The notes: generated from the letters alone by a model not told the origin. 64,000 bases of DNA from Candidatus Limimorpha caballi (GCA_018064605.1 JAGHUX010000008.1:1-64000); one strand, 5' to 3'. Positions 55,301 to 63,284 are shown, numbered from the stretch's first letter. Numbers and translations: made by a program.

Positions 55301-55616
55301 TGCCTACGAAGCCAACAAGAACCTGAAATTCAACAGCAAGGAGTTCCTGCAGGTGGTGAGCGAGATGTTCGCCGACTGGATTCCGAACCTCGCGAGCGTC
55401 GGCTTCCACGCCTGCTGGGCCGGCTACTACACCGAGCCGCGTTACATCGTTGACCCCGAGGTCGGTCTGCTCGTCGGACTGCGCGGCCACGGCTTCATGC
55501 TCAGCCAGTACCTCGCCAAGATCTATGTTGACAAATATCTCGGAAAGCCGGTCCCAGGTTACATGGAAGACCTGAAACTCAACGGCAACGGCTTGAGCGA
55601 GAACGCGTTCAAGTAG
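52392..55616 (+). CDS. Fused HcnABC/opine-oxidase-type FAD, Fe-S dehydrogenase
   Basis: The 1074-residue cytoplasmic protein strings together parts that are separate subunits elsewhere. A [2Fe-2S] ferredoxin domain carries Cys60, 65, 68 and 80. An FAD/NAD(P) disulfide-oxidoreductase module follows, with GAGPAG (120-125) and a second dinucleotide site VGAGNIG (266-272). Next come two ferredoxin cysteine sets (466, 469, 473; and 494, 497, 500, 504), a BFD-like [2Fe-2S] site (Cys604, 606, 640, 645), and finally a DAO-type FAD oxidase domain (GGGMAG, 707-712). This matches HcnA+B+C, OoxAB or dye-linked proline/hydroxyproline dehydrogenases. The substrate is probably a secondary or alpha amine such as proline, sarcosine, glycine or an opine; which one cannot be said. 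Transcribed alone. Confidence 0.85.
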   Translation: MYKITSHPILDIAESESVEFTFNGKTVSGRKGYTIAAALHQAGFPIHSHSIDGRVRSLECGIGKCGACEMLVDGKIRRICVTLVDGVKEVREIPKDHQPETSDNAQTEMKIYKTTVAIIGAGPAGLACREQLNKLGIPNIVIDNNAKIGGQFNMQTHQFFFFEKEKKFGGMRGFDIAKTLAGDNHEGILLNNVVWDILEGQRVGIKNIETQEIAYVDAEHIVVATGALPFMPTFENDDLPGVYTAAVFQKMMNQEHTLLGKKVLTVGAGNIGYLTSYQGMQAGAHIRAIIEGMDHEGGFPVQANRVRRLGIPIMTSHVLLKAIPNEDHTGIVGAVIAECKNFKPIAGTEKVIDDIDIINICTGLIPDNRMLTKAKNVFGLNSYGVGDAVRIGEGTSAVLRGRQAAFEIAMNMSVRFNYDEYLDVSKQYVESQQHPVRVIEEPRKPSAERMTAKPFVMADCLYGFACNPCSFSCPQGAITKISTSLTPVIDYDKCIGCMQCVNHCPGLAIFGYDLKKNTLFLPVEYDVPEGADVYLVDNNGKKVGEGVVEKVLKKDNKTNVARVKAENIEGEALTDARGFIIKEKYPEPIEFKPTTEVEAETYVCHCEDVKLEDLLEVIGSRKFISVDELKHITRLGMGPCRGRRCIARAKQILRGYGIEVTGDSTPRAPMAAAVTLGDIYNEKAKEVFVFPENNDVKKEEVRVLVAGGGMAGSALFRYFAEAGMNPVLVNFERGSTWRCIGGGRPAFSNPDISDIANHNLEIFKENQAKHNIGLKMTRYVNLVHDEATYKALDASRAWSDAYMIEKKDFQKEISPLWNMNNNAYSHALISNDCWQAIPGKTIDYVRGIARDLGGRLMEDCELLEVHKSGDKYVALVRTHEKQYVEFTCEHFVNAMGPGAEKFTDMLGIDTRLYPVKHQAFITRRIANLGVRGDSLDMIIDRRHYKGFSAVYGQQFAHTGQIIGCASPDCDAYEANKNLKFNSKEFLQVVSEMFADWIPNLASVGFHACWAGYYTEPRYIVDPEVGLLVGLRGHGFMLSQYLAKIYVDKYLGKPVPGYMEDLKLNGNGLSENAFK

Positions 55617-55641
55617 CCTCACGCAAATACAATAATCTCAT

Positions 55642-55680
55642 GCGGAAACAGCAGTTTTTTCTGTTGTTTCCGCTGTTTTT
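55642..55680 (+). terminator. Terminator after the fused dehydrogenase gene
   Basis: A 13-bp stem (one G-U) GCGGAAACAGCAG / CTGTTGTTTCCGC with a six-T loop, followed by TGTTTTTG, 25 nt after the stop codon. Confidence 0.85.
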
Positions 55681-55696
55681 GTTGAAAAATTCTCGG

Positions 55697-55763
55697 TGTC
55701 CGATAAAACTTTTTTGAAGACGAAAAACAAGTGCTGATTTCCGTTTTCAGTTTTTATCGGACA
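55697..55763. repeat. 12-bp inverted repeat beside the AAA ATPase gene
   Basis: TGTCCGATAAAA (55697-55708) and TTTTATCGGACA (55752-55763), 43 nt apart, next to the 3' end of the ATPase gene. It could be a long hairpin terminator or the scar of an insertion. Confidence 0.65.
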
Positions 55764-55771
55764 GCAATAGT

Positions 55772-56902
55772 CTAAAACATTCGTTTCAACCATTGATCCA
55801 TGAAGCGATCGTAAACCATATAACCTTCTGGGAGACGATAGAGAAGCTCTTTTTCAGTGAGGACATCAAGTGCGGTTTTGACGCTGCTGGCTCCGGCAAG
55901 ATTGTGCTTGCCGATGAACTCTTTGCTTAGAGGTTGCCCAACGATTCCTTCGACAGCTATGGCACGCAAAAGCGATGACTGATTGATTGTGAGGAAAGAC
56001 ATAAGATTTTCGTATTGTGGCGACTTGCTTTTGACAACATCGAGAACTGTTTCTTTGAGTTGAGAAACAGTGGATATGTTTTTGTATTGTTCGTAGAAAC
56101 GGTTTAAAATTGTTTGGATATACCATGTGTAGCCGTCGAACATGATGTAGAGCTCGTGAAAGATATCGTGACTTAGGCTGCCCTTGTTTTTTACAAAAAA
56201 GCCGTTGGCGAACTGATAATAGGTTTCTTCCTCAAGCGGGGCAAGATTCATCATTTCGGTGCTTTGATAGAAAGGACGCTTCGGCGATGTAAACATCTCA
56301 AACATGAGATGTTTTTTACTGCCGGAGAATATGAAGTGCACATTGTGGGCGAACTGGATGTAGGATCGTAACAAGGCTTCGGTGCCAGTTTCGGGATATT
56401 CGTTGATTTGCTGAAACTCGTCGATGGCTATGAAAACCTCGCGCTGGAGCTTGCCGAGATAGCCGAAGATGTTGCGTATGGTAATGTCGGACTGTGAGGG
56501 TTCGACACTAACCGACACGCTTGGCATGCCTGTCAAGGCATCAAGACCTACGACTGGACGCAACGAAGCCAGCATATCGAGAGCCTTGCGGCCGAACATC
56601 CTGGTTCGGGATAGTGATTCGTTCAGAACAGCGCTGCCGAGCATACGCACTAACTCACTCTGATTTTTGGTAGGAAAGATGTCGATGTAGATACAGAGAG
56701 CATCCTTGTTTTCGGCTTTTATTTGATGAAAAGAATTCCAAATAAGTCCTGTTTTGCCTAATCTACGTGGAGAAATAAGTGTAACATTTCGCCCATTATA
56801 GAGGGTTGAAGACAGTTTTTTAGTTTCTTCGATGCGGTCACAAAAATAATCGGGATCTTCGTAACCTTGGCAAATAAAAGGGTTTACAAGTTTTTTCTTC
56901 AT
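55772..56902 (-). CDS. AAA (archaeal-type) ATPase with C-terminal winged helix
   Basis: The 376-residue protein resembles the ATPases of COG1672 that are frequent and mobile in Bacteroidota. It has an N-terminal NPFICQGYEDPDYFCDR region, a variant P-loop SPRRLGKTG (about 44-52), a Walker B VFIAIDEFQQ (about 164-173), an FSGSKKHLM sensor, and a C-terminal winged-helix (KTALDVLTEKELLYRLPEG). The biological role is unknown. A 14-bp direct repeat sits where its transcript should start. Composition differs from its neighbours. Confidence 0.82.
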   Translation of the reverse strand: MKKKLVNPFICQGYEDPDYFCDRIEETKKLSSTLYNGRNVTLISPRRLGKTGLIWNSFHQIKAENKDALCIYIDIFPTKNQSELVRMLGSAVLNESLSRTRMFGRKALDMLASLRPVVGLDALTGMPSVSVSVEPSQSDITIRNIFGYLGKLQREVFIAIDEFQQINEYPETGTEALLRSYIQFAHNVHFIFSGSKKHLMFEMFTSPKRPFYQSTEMMNLAPLEEETYYQFANGFFVKNKGSLSHDIFHELYIMFDGYTWYIQTILNRFYEQYKNISTVSQLKETVLDVVKSKSPQYENLMSFLTINQSSLLRAIAVEGIVGQPLSKEFIGKHNLAGASSVKTALDVLTEKELLYRLPEGYMVYDRFMDQWLKRMF

Positions 56903-56933
56903 AACACTTACATAAAAATTAAATAAAATGCAT

Positions 56934-56961
56934 TACAGAAATTCCGTTACAGAAATTCCGT
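56934..56961 (-). promoter_or_regulatory. Tandem 14-bp direct repeat, likely operator of the AAA ATPase gene
   Basis: TTACAGAAATTCCG occurs twice in a row (56934-56947 and 56948-56961). The pair is bounded by GCATTAC and GTAATGC. It lies just downstream of a minus-strand TATTTTTG (56967-56974), that is at about +1 to +27. Confidence 0.65.
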
Positions 56962-56966
56962 AATGC

Positions 56967-56974
56967 AAAAATAG
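56967..56974 (-). promoter_or_regulatory. -7 box of the AAA ATPase promoter
   Basis: Minus strand TATTTTTG, exact consensus; a TTG at 56998-57000 is 23 nt upstream, longer than usual. Confidence 0.5.
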
Positions 56975-57101
56975 ATAAAATTTGTTTATAACACGCCAAA
57001 ATATTACATTATTTCATATTTTGGCTTGATAAAAGCAAAAAAGTAAAGTAAAAATATTTATTATGGTGCGATAAATCTTTTATTATTTACATGAATTCAT
57101 G

Positions 57102-57131
57102 TTTGTAATGTTCAAAAAAAGAGTACTTTTG
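57102..57131 (+). promoter_or_regulatory. Promoter of the two-component operon
   Basis: TTTG (57102-57105), 18 nt, TACTTTTG (57124-57131); 16 nt separate it from the ATG of the regulator gene. Confidence 0.7.
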
Positions 57132-57147
57132 CAGAAATTTCCCGCCC

Positions 57148-58524
57148 ATGAATCACAGCATCCTCATCGTTGACGACAACCGCGGCATCCTCTCCGCGCT
57201 GAAACTCACTCTGAGTCACGACTTCAAGACAATAACGACACTCTCATCGCCGAAGACGCTCGTCAGCGAACTGTCAGAAAACCAATACGACGTTGTGCTT
57301 CTTGACATGAATTTCACCGAAGACACGAACACCGGCAACGAAGGGCTTTTCTGGCTCTCGGAGATAAAAAGACGTTTCAATGTTGAAGTGGTTCTCTTCA
57401 CCGCCTACGCCGACATCGAGCTTGCCGTCACCGGGATAAAACGCGGCGCATACGACTTCATCGTGAAACCCTGGGACAACGGGAAACTCATCAAGACGCT
57501 TGTCGATGCGGCGAACCTGACAGCAAAGAAACGTGACAAAAACGCCGAGACGCTCAGCACCGCGTCTCAATGCCGGAATGAAGACGAATCCGGGAACGTG
57601 ATGTTTTGGGGCGACTCCGCCGCCATGCAGTCACTGCGCCGCCTCGTGGAGAAAGCCGCGCCGAGCGACGCAAGCGTCCTCATCACAGGCGAGAACGGGA
57701 CTGGCAAAGACCTGCTCGCCAAAGAGATACACGAGCTTTCATTAAGAAAATCAATGCCTTTCGTCGCCGTTGACATGGGTTCGATGCCAGAGACGCTGTT
57801 CGAGAGCGAGCTGTTCGGACACGTCAAAGGAGCCTTCACAGACGCCAAGAGCGACCGCGAAGGCAAGTTCGAAGCCGCCGACAAAGGCACGCTTTTCTTC
57901 GACGAAATCGGAAACATCCCGCTGCATCTACAAGCCAAACTGCTCCGCGTACTGCAAAACCGCACCATCACACGCATCGGCGACAACAAAGTAATCCCCG
58001 TTGACATACGCCTTGTCTGCGCCACAAACATGGACATCGAGAAAATGGTGAAAGACGGCACCTTCCGCGAAGACTTATACTACAGAATCAACACGATAAA
58101 GATGCAGCTGCCGACATTGCGGCAACGCAGCGAAGACATCATCCCGTTGGCGGAAATATTCATCCAACGTTTTGCAAATCAATATAATAAGACAATAGAC
58201 GGAATCAGCGATGAGGCGAAGGAGACGCTCATCGACTGCAAATGGGGTGGCAACATCCGCGAGTTGCAGAACTGCATCGAGAAAGCGGTGGTGCTTTGCG
58301 ACAGCACTACATTGCAGAAATCTGACTTCCAACTGAATTACCTCGAATTATGGAAGCCTGAAGAACCGGCAAAAGCTGAAGAGGACGCGACACTCGACGA
58401 GATAGAGAAAAACGCCATCCTCAACGTGATGAGAAAATACGACGGAAACCTCACTCTCGTTGCCAAGCACCTGAATATCAGCCGGCAGACCCTTTACAAC
58501 AAACTTAACAAATACGGTCTCTGA
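57148..58524 (+). CDS. Sigma-54-dependent response regulator (NtrC family)
   Basis: The 458 residues are a receiver domain (Asp53 in LLDMNF), an AAA+ sigma-54 activator domain and a C-terminal Fis-type helix-turn-helix (LTLVAKHLNISRQTLYNKLN). The activator domain has Walker A GENGTGKD (181-188), Walker B TLFFDEIG (248-255) and the sigma-54 loop in the form GAFTDA (228-233) instead of GAFTGA. It should drive sigma-54 promoters once phosphorylated by the kinase encoded next. The ABC operon 5 kb away carries a matching promoter and palindromes, so it is the likely target. Confidence 0.93.
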   Translation: MNHSILIVDDNRGILSALKLTLSHDFKTITTLSSPKTLVSELSENQYDVVLLDMNFTEDTNTGNEGLFWLSEIKRRFNVEVVLFTAYADIELAVTGIKRGAYDFIVKPWDNGKLIKTLVDAANLTAKKRDKNAETLSTASQCRNEDESGNVMFWGDSAAMQSLRRLVEKAAPSDASVLITGENGTGKDLLAKEIHELSLRKSMPFVAVDMGSMPETLFESELFGHVKGAFTDAKSDREGKFEAADKGTLFFDEIGNIPLHLQAKLLRVLQNRTITRIGDNKVIPVDIRLVCATNMDIEKMVKDGTFREDLYYRINTIKMQLPTLRQRSEDIIPLAEIFIQRFANQYNKTIDGISDEAKETLIDCKWGGNIRELQNCIEKAVVLCDSTTLQKSDFQLNYLELWKPEEPAKAEEDATLDEIEKNAILNVMRKYDGNLTLVAKHLNISRQTLYNKLNKYGL

Positions 58525-59816
58525 TGATCAAGAAAGTCGTCATATCGCTCATCGCGCTCGTTGTTTTCACATTGGGGACGTTCATGCTGTTTCTCAATGA
58601 GTTATATATCGCGGCATCTTTGGCGACACTTGCGACAACAGGGATTTTTGCCGCGCTGATTTTGCAATATCAAGAGAACACAAAGAAACTGATTTTCACA
58701 CTGAACGCCTTGGAGTCAGACGATTTCGCATTTCATTTCGATGACAGATTCTCCAAAAACAAAGACACCGACAAGATCTTCAACTACATGCTGAACCGCA
58801 TCAAGGACATGACGGAGCGTCACAAACTCGAACTTGAGGAACGCGAGCGTTATTACGAGACGATGCTCGAACGCGCCGACACCGGAATCATCGCCGTTGA
58901 CGAAAGGAACAATGTCATATACAGAAACGCCAAGGCATTGAGTCTCATCGGGTTGCCGGTCTTAAACAATTTAGTTCAAATCAAAAACATTGACACGAAC
59001 CTTTACGAGACGTTTCGCGACGCCGACGAAGGCAACGACCGGAAAGTCAGTTTCAGCAACGAGCGCGGCAATGTCACGCTCTCGATTGCCTGTTCAAGGG
59101 TGACGATCAAAGACAAGGATGTCAAGATATTGGCAGTCAACAACATAAGCGACGACATCGAGGCAAACGAAGTCGAGGCGTGGACACGGCTGATCCGCGT
59201 CCTGACACACGAAATAATGAACTCCATCTCCCCTGTCGCCTCGTTAAGCGAGACATTGTCGAAGTTTTACGGCAACGATAACGCCGAGCTGAAGGAAGGC
59301 CTCGACGTAATCAACAGAACCAGCCGCGGACTCATCGACTTCGTTGAATCATACCGCAGCATCACACGAATCAACAAGCCGATGAGGAAAGCCATTCCTT
59401 TCAACCAGCTGATTAACAATATTCTGACACTTGAAAAAGAGGAATTTTCGGCCAACGACATCAGCGTTGAGGTGACAGCCAACCGCGACGACATCATGCT
59501 TTACGTTGACGAAGGCCAGATTTCGCAGGTGATAATCAATGTCATCAAAAACGCCATTCAGGCTAATGCAAGCAAATTGAGAATCAGAGCCTTCATTGAC
59601 AAAGACGAAGTCGTCAGGATTGAGTTCGCCAACAACGGCACTCCGATTTCAAAGTCGATGTCGGAACAGATCTTCGTGCCTTTCTACACCACGAAGCCGT
59701 CGGGCAACGGCATCGGGCTGAGCATCTCGAAAAAGATCATGCAGAGCCACGACGGAGCCATACAGCTTTTGCGGTCGAACGAAAAAGAGACGGTTTTCCT
59801 GATTGTCTTCAGATGA
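58524..59816 (+). CDS. Sensor histidine kinase, partner of the NtrC-type regulator
   Basis: The 430-residue kinase has two N-terminal membrane helices (about 3-23 and 28-46) with almost no periplasmic loop, a PAS-like segment (about 105-195, TGIIAVDERNNVIYRN), a phospho-acceptor box in THEIMNSISP, and a full HATPase domain ending PSGNGIGLSISKKIM. The tiny periplasmic part suggests that it senses something in the membrane or cytoplasm. The start overlaps the regulator stop by 1 nt. Confidence 0.92.
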   Translation: MIKKVVISLIALVVFTLGTFMLFLNELYIAASLATLATTGIFAALILQYQENTKKLIFTLNALESDDFAFHFDDRFSKNKDTDKIFNYMLNRIKDMTERHKLELEERERYYETMLERADTGIIAVDERNNVIYRNAKALSLIGLPVLNNLVQIKNIDTNLYETFRDADEGNDRKVSFSNERGNVTLSIACSRVTIKDKDVKILAVNNISDDIEANEVEAWTRLIRVLTHEIMNSISPVASLSETLSKFYGNDNAELKEGLDVINRTSRGLIDFVESYRSITRINKPMRKAIPFNQLINNILTLEKEEFSANDISVEVTANRDDIMLYVDEGQISQVIINVIKNAIQANASKLRIRAFIDKDEVVRIEFANNGTPISKSMSEQIFVPFYTTKPSGNGIGLSISKKIMQSHDGAIQLLRSNEKETVFLIVFR

Positions 59817-59859
59817 TGAAACGGCTGTAAAACAAACAAGAACCCTTCTATTTTCTCTC

Positions 59860-62253
59860 TTAACTATCCTTCAACGCCTCCACCGGATTGGCATTCGCCG
59901 ACTTCCAACATCTTATCAACACTATTGAAATGGTGATAACCAGCACGATAGCAAGCGAAAGCACGAAGACCCACCAACACATCGGAGTGCGGTAGGCGAA
60001 CTTTTCGAGCCATCTGTCGATGATGAAATACGAGACCGGTGCGGCGACGACAAAGCACACCAGCACGATTTTCACGAACTGACTGCTGAAGATGTCGAGG
60101 ATTTCGCGAACCGTCGCACCGTTCACCCGACGAAGTGCGATTTCTTTCCTACGATATTGAGTCTCAAAGAGAACCAAGCCGAAAACGCCCATCAGCGAGA
60201 TGATGATTGACACCACCGAAAACGTGGTAATCAGCGCCGCGAACTTCCTGTCGTAATCGTATATCCGCGCAAGCTCCTCATCGAAGAAGTCGTAATACAG
60301 ATAGCCGCGCTTCACCTCCGGCACGTACCTCACGACCTCGTCTTTGATGAAATCGATGACGGCCTCAACATCCGCATCCGGTGTTATTCTGACATAAAGA
60401 TTATCGAGCGACTTCCACGAATCCGGCCCGAAGACATAAAACGCAAACGGTTCATTATCATATTGCAACGGCTTGAAATTAAAGTCTTTACAAAAACCGA
60501 CAATCTTTGTCTCTTTGTTATGACCGACAATCTTGTCCTCCAACGTGAGGCCGAATTTATTCTTCGCGACCTCATTGAAAATAAACGTGCCGAGGCTGTC
60601 GTTTTCGGCCACTTTCGAGAAATCTTCACCTTCAACGATGTCTATCCCCATGAATTTCAGGAAATTATACGAAACAGGATAACAGCTGAAATGGATTTCC
60701 TCGTTATTGAAATCACGTCCCCAGCCCATACGGCCGGCCGAGACCATCTGTCCGTTCGCGTATGCGACATCCACAATCTGCGGGTTTTTCTTCAGCTCCG
60801 ACGCGAACGCCTCCCTGTCGGAGAAATGATAGCCGATTTTCGACGGCACTACGCCGGTCAGCAACATCTCCTTGTTGAAACCCATATCGTGCCTTAACAT
60901 GTAATCATGCTGAAGTTTGATAAACAACGAACTGATTATCAATGCAATGGAAACGGCAAACTGCACACCGATGAGCATTGTGCGAAGTCTCTTCCCCGCT
61001 TTTGAGGAAACGAAACTGCCCTTCGCGGCGACCGCCAACGGGAACGACGTGATGTAATTAGCGGGATATATGTTAGCGACCACAGCGAAAACCAACCCGG
61101 CGGCGCAAATCGCAAGGAAAATATCGTAATTGCTTGAAAGTGAAATTGTTGGCGATACAAAACCCGCTATGAACGATGTCTCAACCGATGCGATGACCGG
61201 CAACGAAGCCACAAGCGCGATCACCACAAGACCGACGGCCTCGAAGAGAAAACTGAGTTTCATCTGCGTTTTCGTGCATCCGTAAACACGGTAGGTGTTC
61301 ACGCCACGCAACCGCTGCGGCACCATCGCCATGAAGAAATTCACGAAGTTAATGAACGCTATCACTATGATTAACAAAGCGATGGCAATAAGCATACGCG
61401 TTGTGGCAAGGTTGCCTTTATTCCAGCTTCCGCTTTTCTCATCAAAATAAGTCTTGGTGATCGGTATAACGCGCACCTTCTTGATCTTGTCGGCATAATA
61501 CTGACTTTCGTCTGGATCTGACAGGTCTTCTCCGAAATACCCGGCAAGGTTCGCACGGCAAATCTCAGCCACACGCTCAAGGTCGTCGGTGTTGACTTTT
61601 GCCATGCCATGAAACGACCACTCATTGCGGTCATCAATCCAATCATCACCAATGGAGACAAACGCATTCCACCAATTGAAATCACTGTTTTCAGGCATGT
61701 CGGGAATTATTGCGATAATACTATACACCATATCTTCAACCCATTTTGACGAAAAACAGACACTTCCGCCCACGTCACGGTTCAGTCGTTCGGCTGTCGA
61801 TTCGGTCAGCACGACGGTTTTCGGCTCATCAAACTTGGAAAGAGTGCCACGTACAGGCTCGATTCCCAATACTTCAAAGATTTCGATACTTAATCTTACA
61901 GTGTTCATCGGGCAGGTTTCAAAGCCATCGCCAACACGTATTATCACCCCCTGCGGGCTACAAGTGAACGAGGTCAAAACGCAATGAGATTCCACGCCAG
62001 GATTGTCGCCGAACGCCGACTCAATCATCGGGCGCGAGATAAAATTAGTGTAAGTGTCATCGGCATAAGGGCTTGGCCATTCGAGAGTGACGATATTGTC
62101 GGCATCTTTGAAACTCTTGTTGAAAGTCAGTTCATAGCGCACCTGCACCATGATGACGTAAGCCGTGGCGAAAGCGACCGCCATCCCGACCACGTTGAGA
62201 ACCGACGAGGCGGTGAAACGCTTGAGGAGACCGAGGAAGTTTTTGAAAAACAT
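59860..62253 (-). CDS. ABC transporter permease, MacB/FtsX type
   Basis: The 797-residue protein has an N-terminal helix (about 20-40) followed by a MacB periplasmic core, three helices (about 285-385) with an FtsX domain, a second periplasmic MacB-like domain (about 430-650) and a final FtsX domain with three helices near the C-terminus (FGLVLFETQYRRKEIALRRVNG). Such permeases extrude lipids, peptides or antibiotics, or do mechanotransmission across the envelope. The ATPase is encoded upstream, separated by a tandem repeat. Confidence 0.9.
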   Translation of the reverse strand: MFFKNFLGLLKRFTASSVLNVVGMAVAFATAYVIMVQVRYELTFNKSFKDADNIVTLEWPSPYADDTYTNFISRPMIESAFGDNPGVESHCVLTSFTCSPQGVIIRVGDGFETCPMNTVRLSIEIFEVLGIEPVRGTLSKFDEPKTVVLTESTAERLNRDVGGSVCFSSKWVEDMVYSIIAIIPDMPENSDFNWWNAFVSIGDDWIDDRNEWSFHGMAKVNTDDLERVAEICRANLAGYFGEDLSDPDESQYYADKIKKVRVIPITKTYFDEKSGSWNKGNLATTRMLIAIALLIIVIAFINFVNFFMAMVPQRLRGVNTYRVYGCTKTQMKLSFLFEAVGLVVIALVASLPVIASVETSFIAGFVSPTISLSSNYDIFLAICAAGLVFAVVANIYPANYITSFPLAVAAKGSFVSSKAGKRLRTMLIGVQFAVSIALIISSLFIKLQHDYMLRHDMGFNKEMLLTGVVPSKIGYHFSDREAFASELKKNPQIVDVAYANGQMVSAGRMGWGRDFNNEEIHFSCYPVSYNFLKFMGIDIVEGEDFSKVAENDSLGTFIFNEVAKNKFGLTLEDKIVGHNKETKIVGFCKDFNFKPLQYDNEPFAFYVFGPDSWKSLDNLYVRITPDADVEAVIDFIKDEVVRYVPEVKRGYLYYDFFDEELARIYDYDRKFAALITTFSVVSIIISLMGVFGLVLFETQYRRKEIALRRVNGATVREILDIFSSQFVKIVLVCFVVAAPVSYFIIDRWLEKFAYRTPMCWWVFVLSLAIVLVITISIVLIRCWKSANANPVEALKDS

Positions 62254-62271
62254 AATTCAGAGTTTTTTTTA

Positions 62272-62438
62272 ACACGAGTTGCACAAGTTTTTTATTTTTA
62301 ACACGAGTTACACAAGTTTATGACACGAGTTACGCAAGTTTTTTATTTTTAACACGAGTTGCACAAGTTTATGACACGAGTTGCACAAGTTTTTTCTGCT
62401 CGTGAAACTTGTGTTATCCACTTGTGAAACTTGTGTTT
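62272..62438. repeat. Tandem repeat between ABC ATPase and permease genes
   Basis: Five copies of ACACGAGTT(G/A)C(A/G)CAAGTTT start at 62272, 62301, 62323, 62352 and 62374, so spacings alternate 29 and 22 nt, a 51-nt higher-order unit. Two inverted copies (GTGAAACTTGTGTT) follow at about 62402-62438. The tract ends 19 nt from the permease start codon. Confidence 0.88.
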
Positions 62439-62441
62439 AAA

Positions 62442-63122
62442 TTACAGCTCATCATTCACATTATCAACTATTTTGCCATCGAACAGGTTGATGATTCTGT
62501 CGGCGTATGATGCGTCTTTGCGCGAGTGTGTCACCATGACGACCGTGGTGCCGTCGTTATGAAGTTCGGACAGCAGCTTCATCACTTCCTGGCCGTTTCT
62601 TGAGTCGAGGTTGCCTGTCGGCTCGTCGGCGAGGATTAGTTTCGGGTTGGCGACGACGGCGCGGGCGATGGCCACACGTTGCTGCTGGCCGCCGGAGAGC
62701 TGCTGCGGGAAATGGTCGCAACGATGCAGTATGCCCATGCGGCGCATTATCGCCTCGACCTTCTCGCGGCGTTCCGCCTTGTTGATTCTCAAATAGATAA
62801 GCGGAAGCTCGATGTTTTCATACACGCTCAGCTCATCAATGAGGTTGAAACTCTGAAACACGAATCCGATGTTTCCCTTGCGGAAAAGCGTGCGGTCTTT
62901 CTCCTTCAGTTTGCCCACTTCCCTGCCGAGAAGCTCGTACTCGCCTCCCGTCGGGTTGTCGAGCAGGCCCAAGATGTTCAGCAGCGTTGACTTTCCGCAT
63001 CCGGAAGGTCCCATGATGGCGACAAATTCGCCGTCTTTGATTTCAAACGACACGCCGGCGAGAGCCGTTGTGATGATGTCTTCGGTTCTGAATTCCTTTA
63101 CGAGGTTGTTTACTTTAATCAT
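62442..63122 (-). CDS. ABC transporter ATP-binding protein (MacB/LolD type)
   Basis: The 226-residue ATPase has Walker [10 protein letters not shown], signature LSGGQQQR and Walker [12 protein letters not shown], and fits the LolD/MacB/FtsE group. It is encoded first, then the permease, in one minus-strand operon. The start is preceded by a sigma-54-type promoter (63159-63174) and two upstream palindromes, so expression should need the NtrC-type regulator. Confidence 0.94.
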   Translation of the reverse strand: MIKVNNLVKEFRTEDIITTALAGVSFEIKDGEFVAIMGPSGCGKSTLLNILGLLDNPTGGEYELLGREVGKLKEKDRTLFRKGNIGFVFQSFNLIDELSVYENIELPLIYLRINKAERREKVEAIMRRMGILHRCDHFPQQLSGGQQQRVAIARAVVANPKLILADEPTGNLDSRNGQEVMKLLSELHNDGTTVVMVTHSRKDASYADRIINLFDGKIVDNVNDEL

Positions 63123-63158
63123 GATATTTTACATTTATAATCAAACCGACGAAAATAC

Positions 63159-63174
63159 ATCATATTTCGTGCCA
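63159..63174 (-). promoter_or_regulatory. Sigma-54 (-24/-12) promoter of the ABC operon
   Basis: Minus strand TGGCACG-AAAT-ATGAT compared with the consensus TGGCACG-N4-TTGCW. The -24 half is perfect; the -12 half keeps the G but has A for C. Predicted start near 63148, 26 nt before the ATG. No TAnnTTTG box is present in this intergenic region for this gene. Confidence 0.65.
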
Positions 63175-63225
63175 AACTTTTAAATCATTAAAAATCAATA
63201 TTTTACAAAACAAGCAAAATAAAAA

Positions 63226-63266
63226 CCGTCCAAAATTTGGACAGTGGCTGTCTAATTTTTGGACAG
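63226..63266 (-). promoter_or_regulatory. Paired palindromes, likely NtrC-type enhancer sites
   Basis: Two 19-bp dyads, CCGTCCAAAATTTGGACAG (63226-63244) and CTGTCTAATTTTTGGACAG (63248-63266), match at 16 of 19 positions and start 22 nt apart. Their centres lie at about -87 and -109 from the predicted sigma-54 start. Confidence 0.7.
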
Positions 63267-63284
63267 TCTTTATTTTGAATCTCA

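Noticed and set aside
57022-57037. Second sigma-54-like element (TGGCTTG-N4-AAGCA) upstream of the regulator gene
   Set aside because: GG/GC spacing is right but four consensus bases differ, and a better TTTG-N18-TACTTTTG promoter is nearer the start.
62272-62438. Tandem copies as a CRISPR array
   Set aside because: The sequences between copies are themselves repeated (TTTTTTATTTTTA), not unique spacers.
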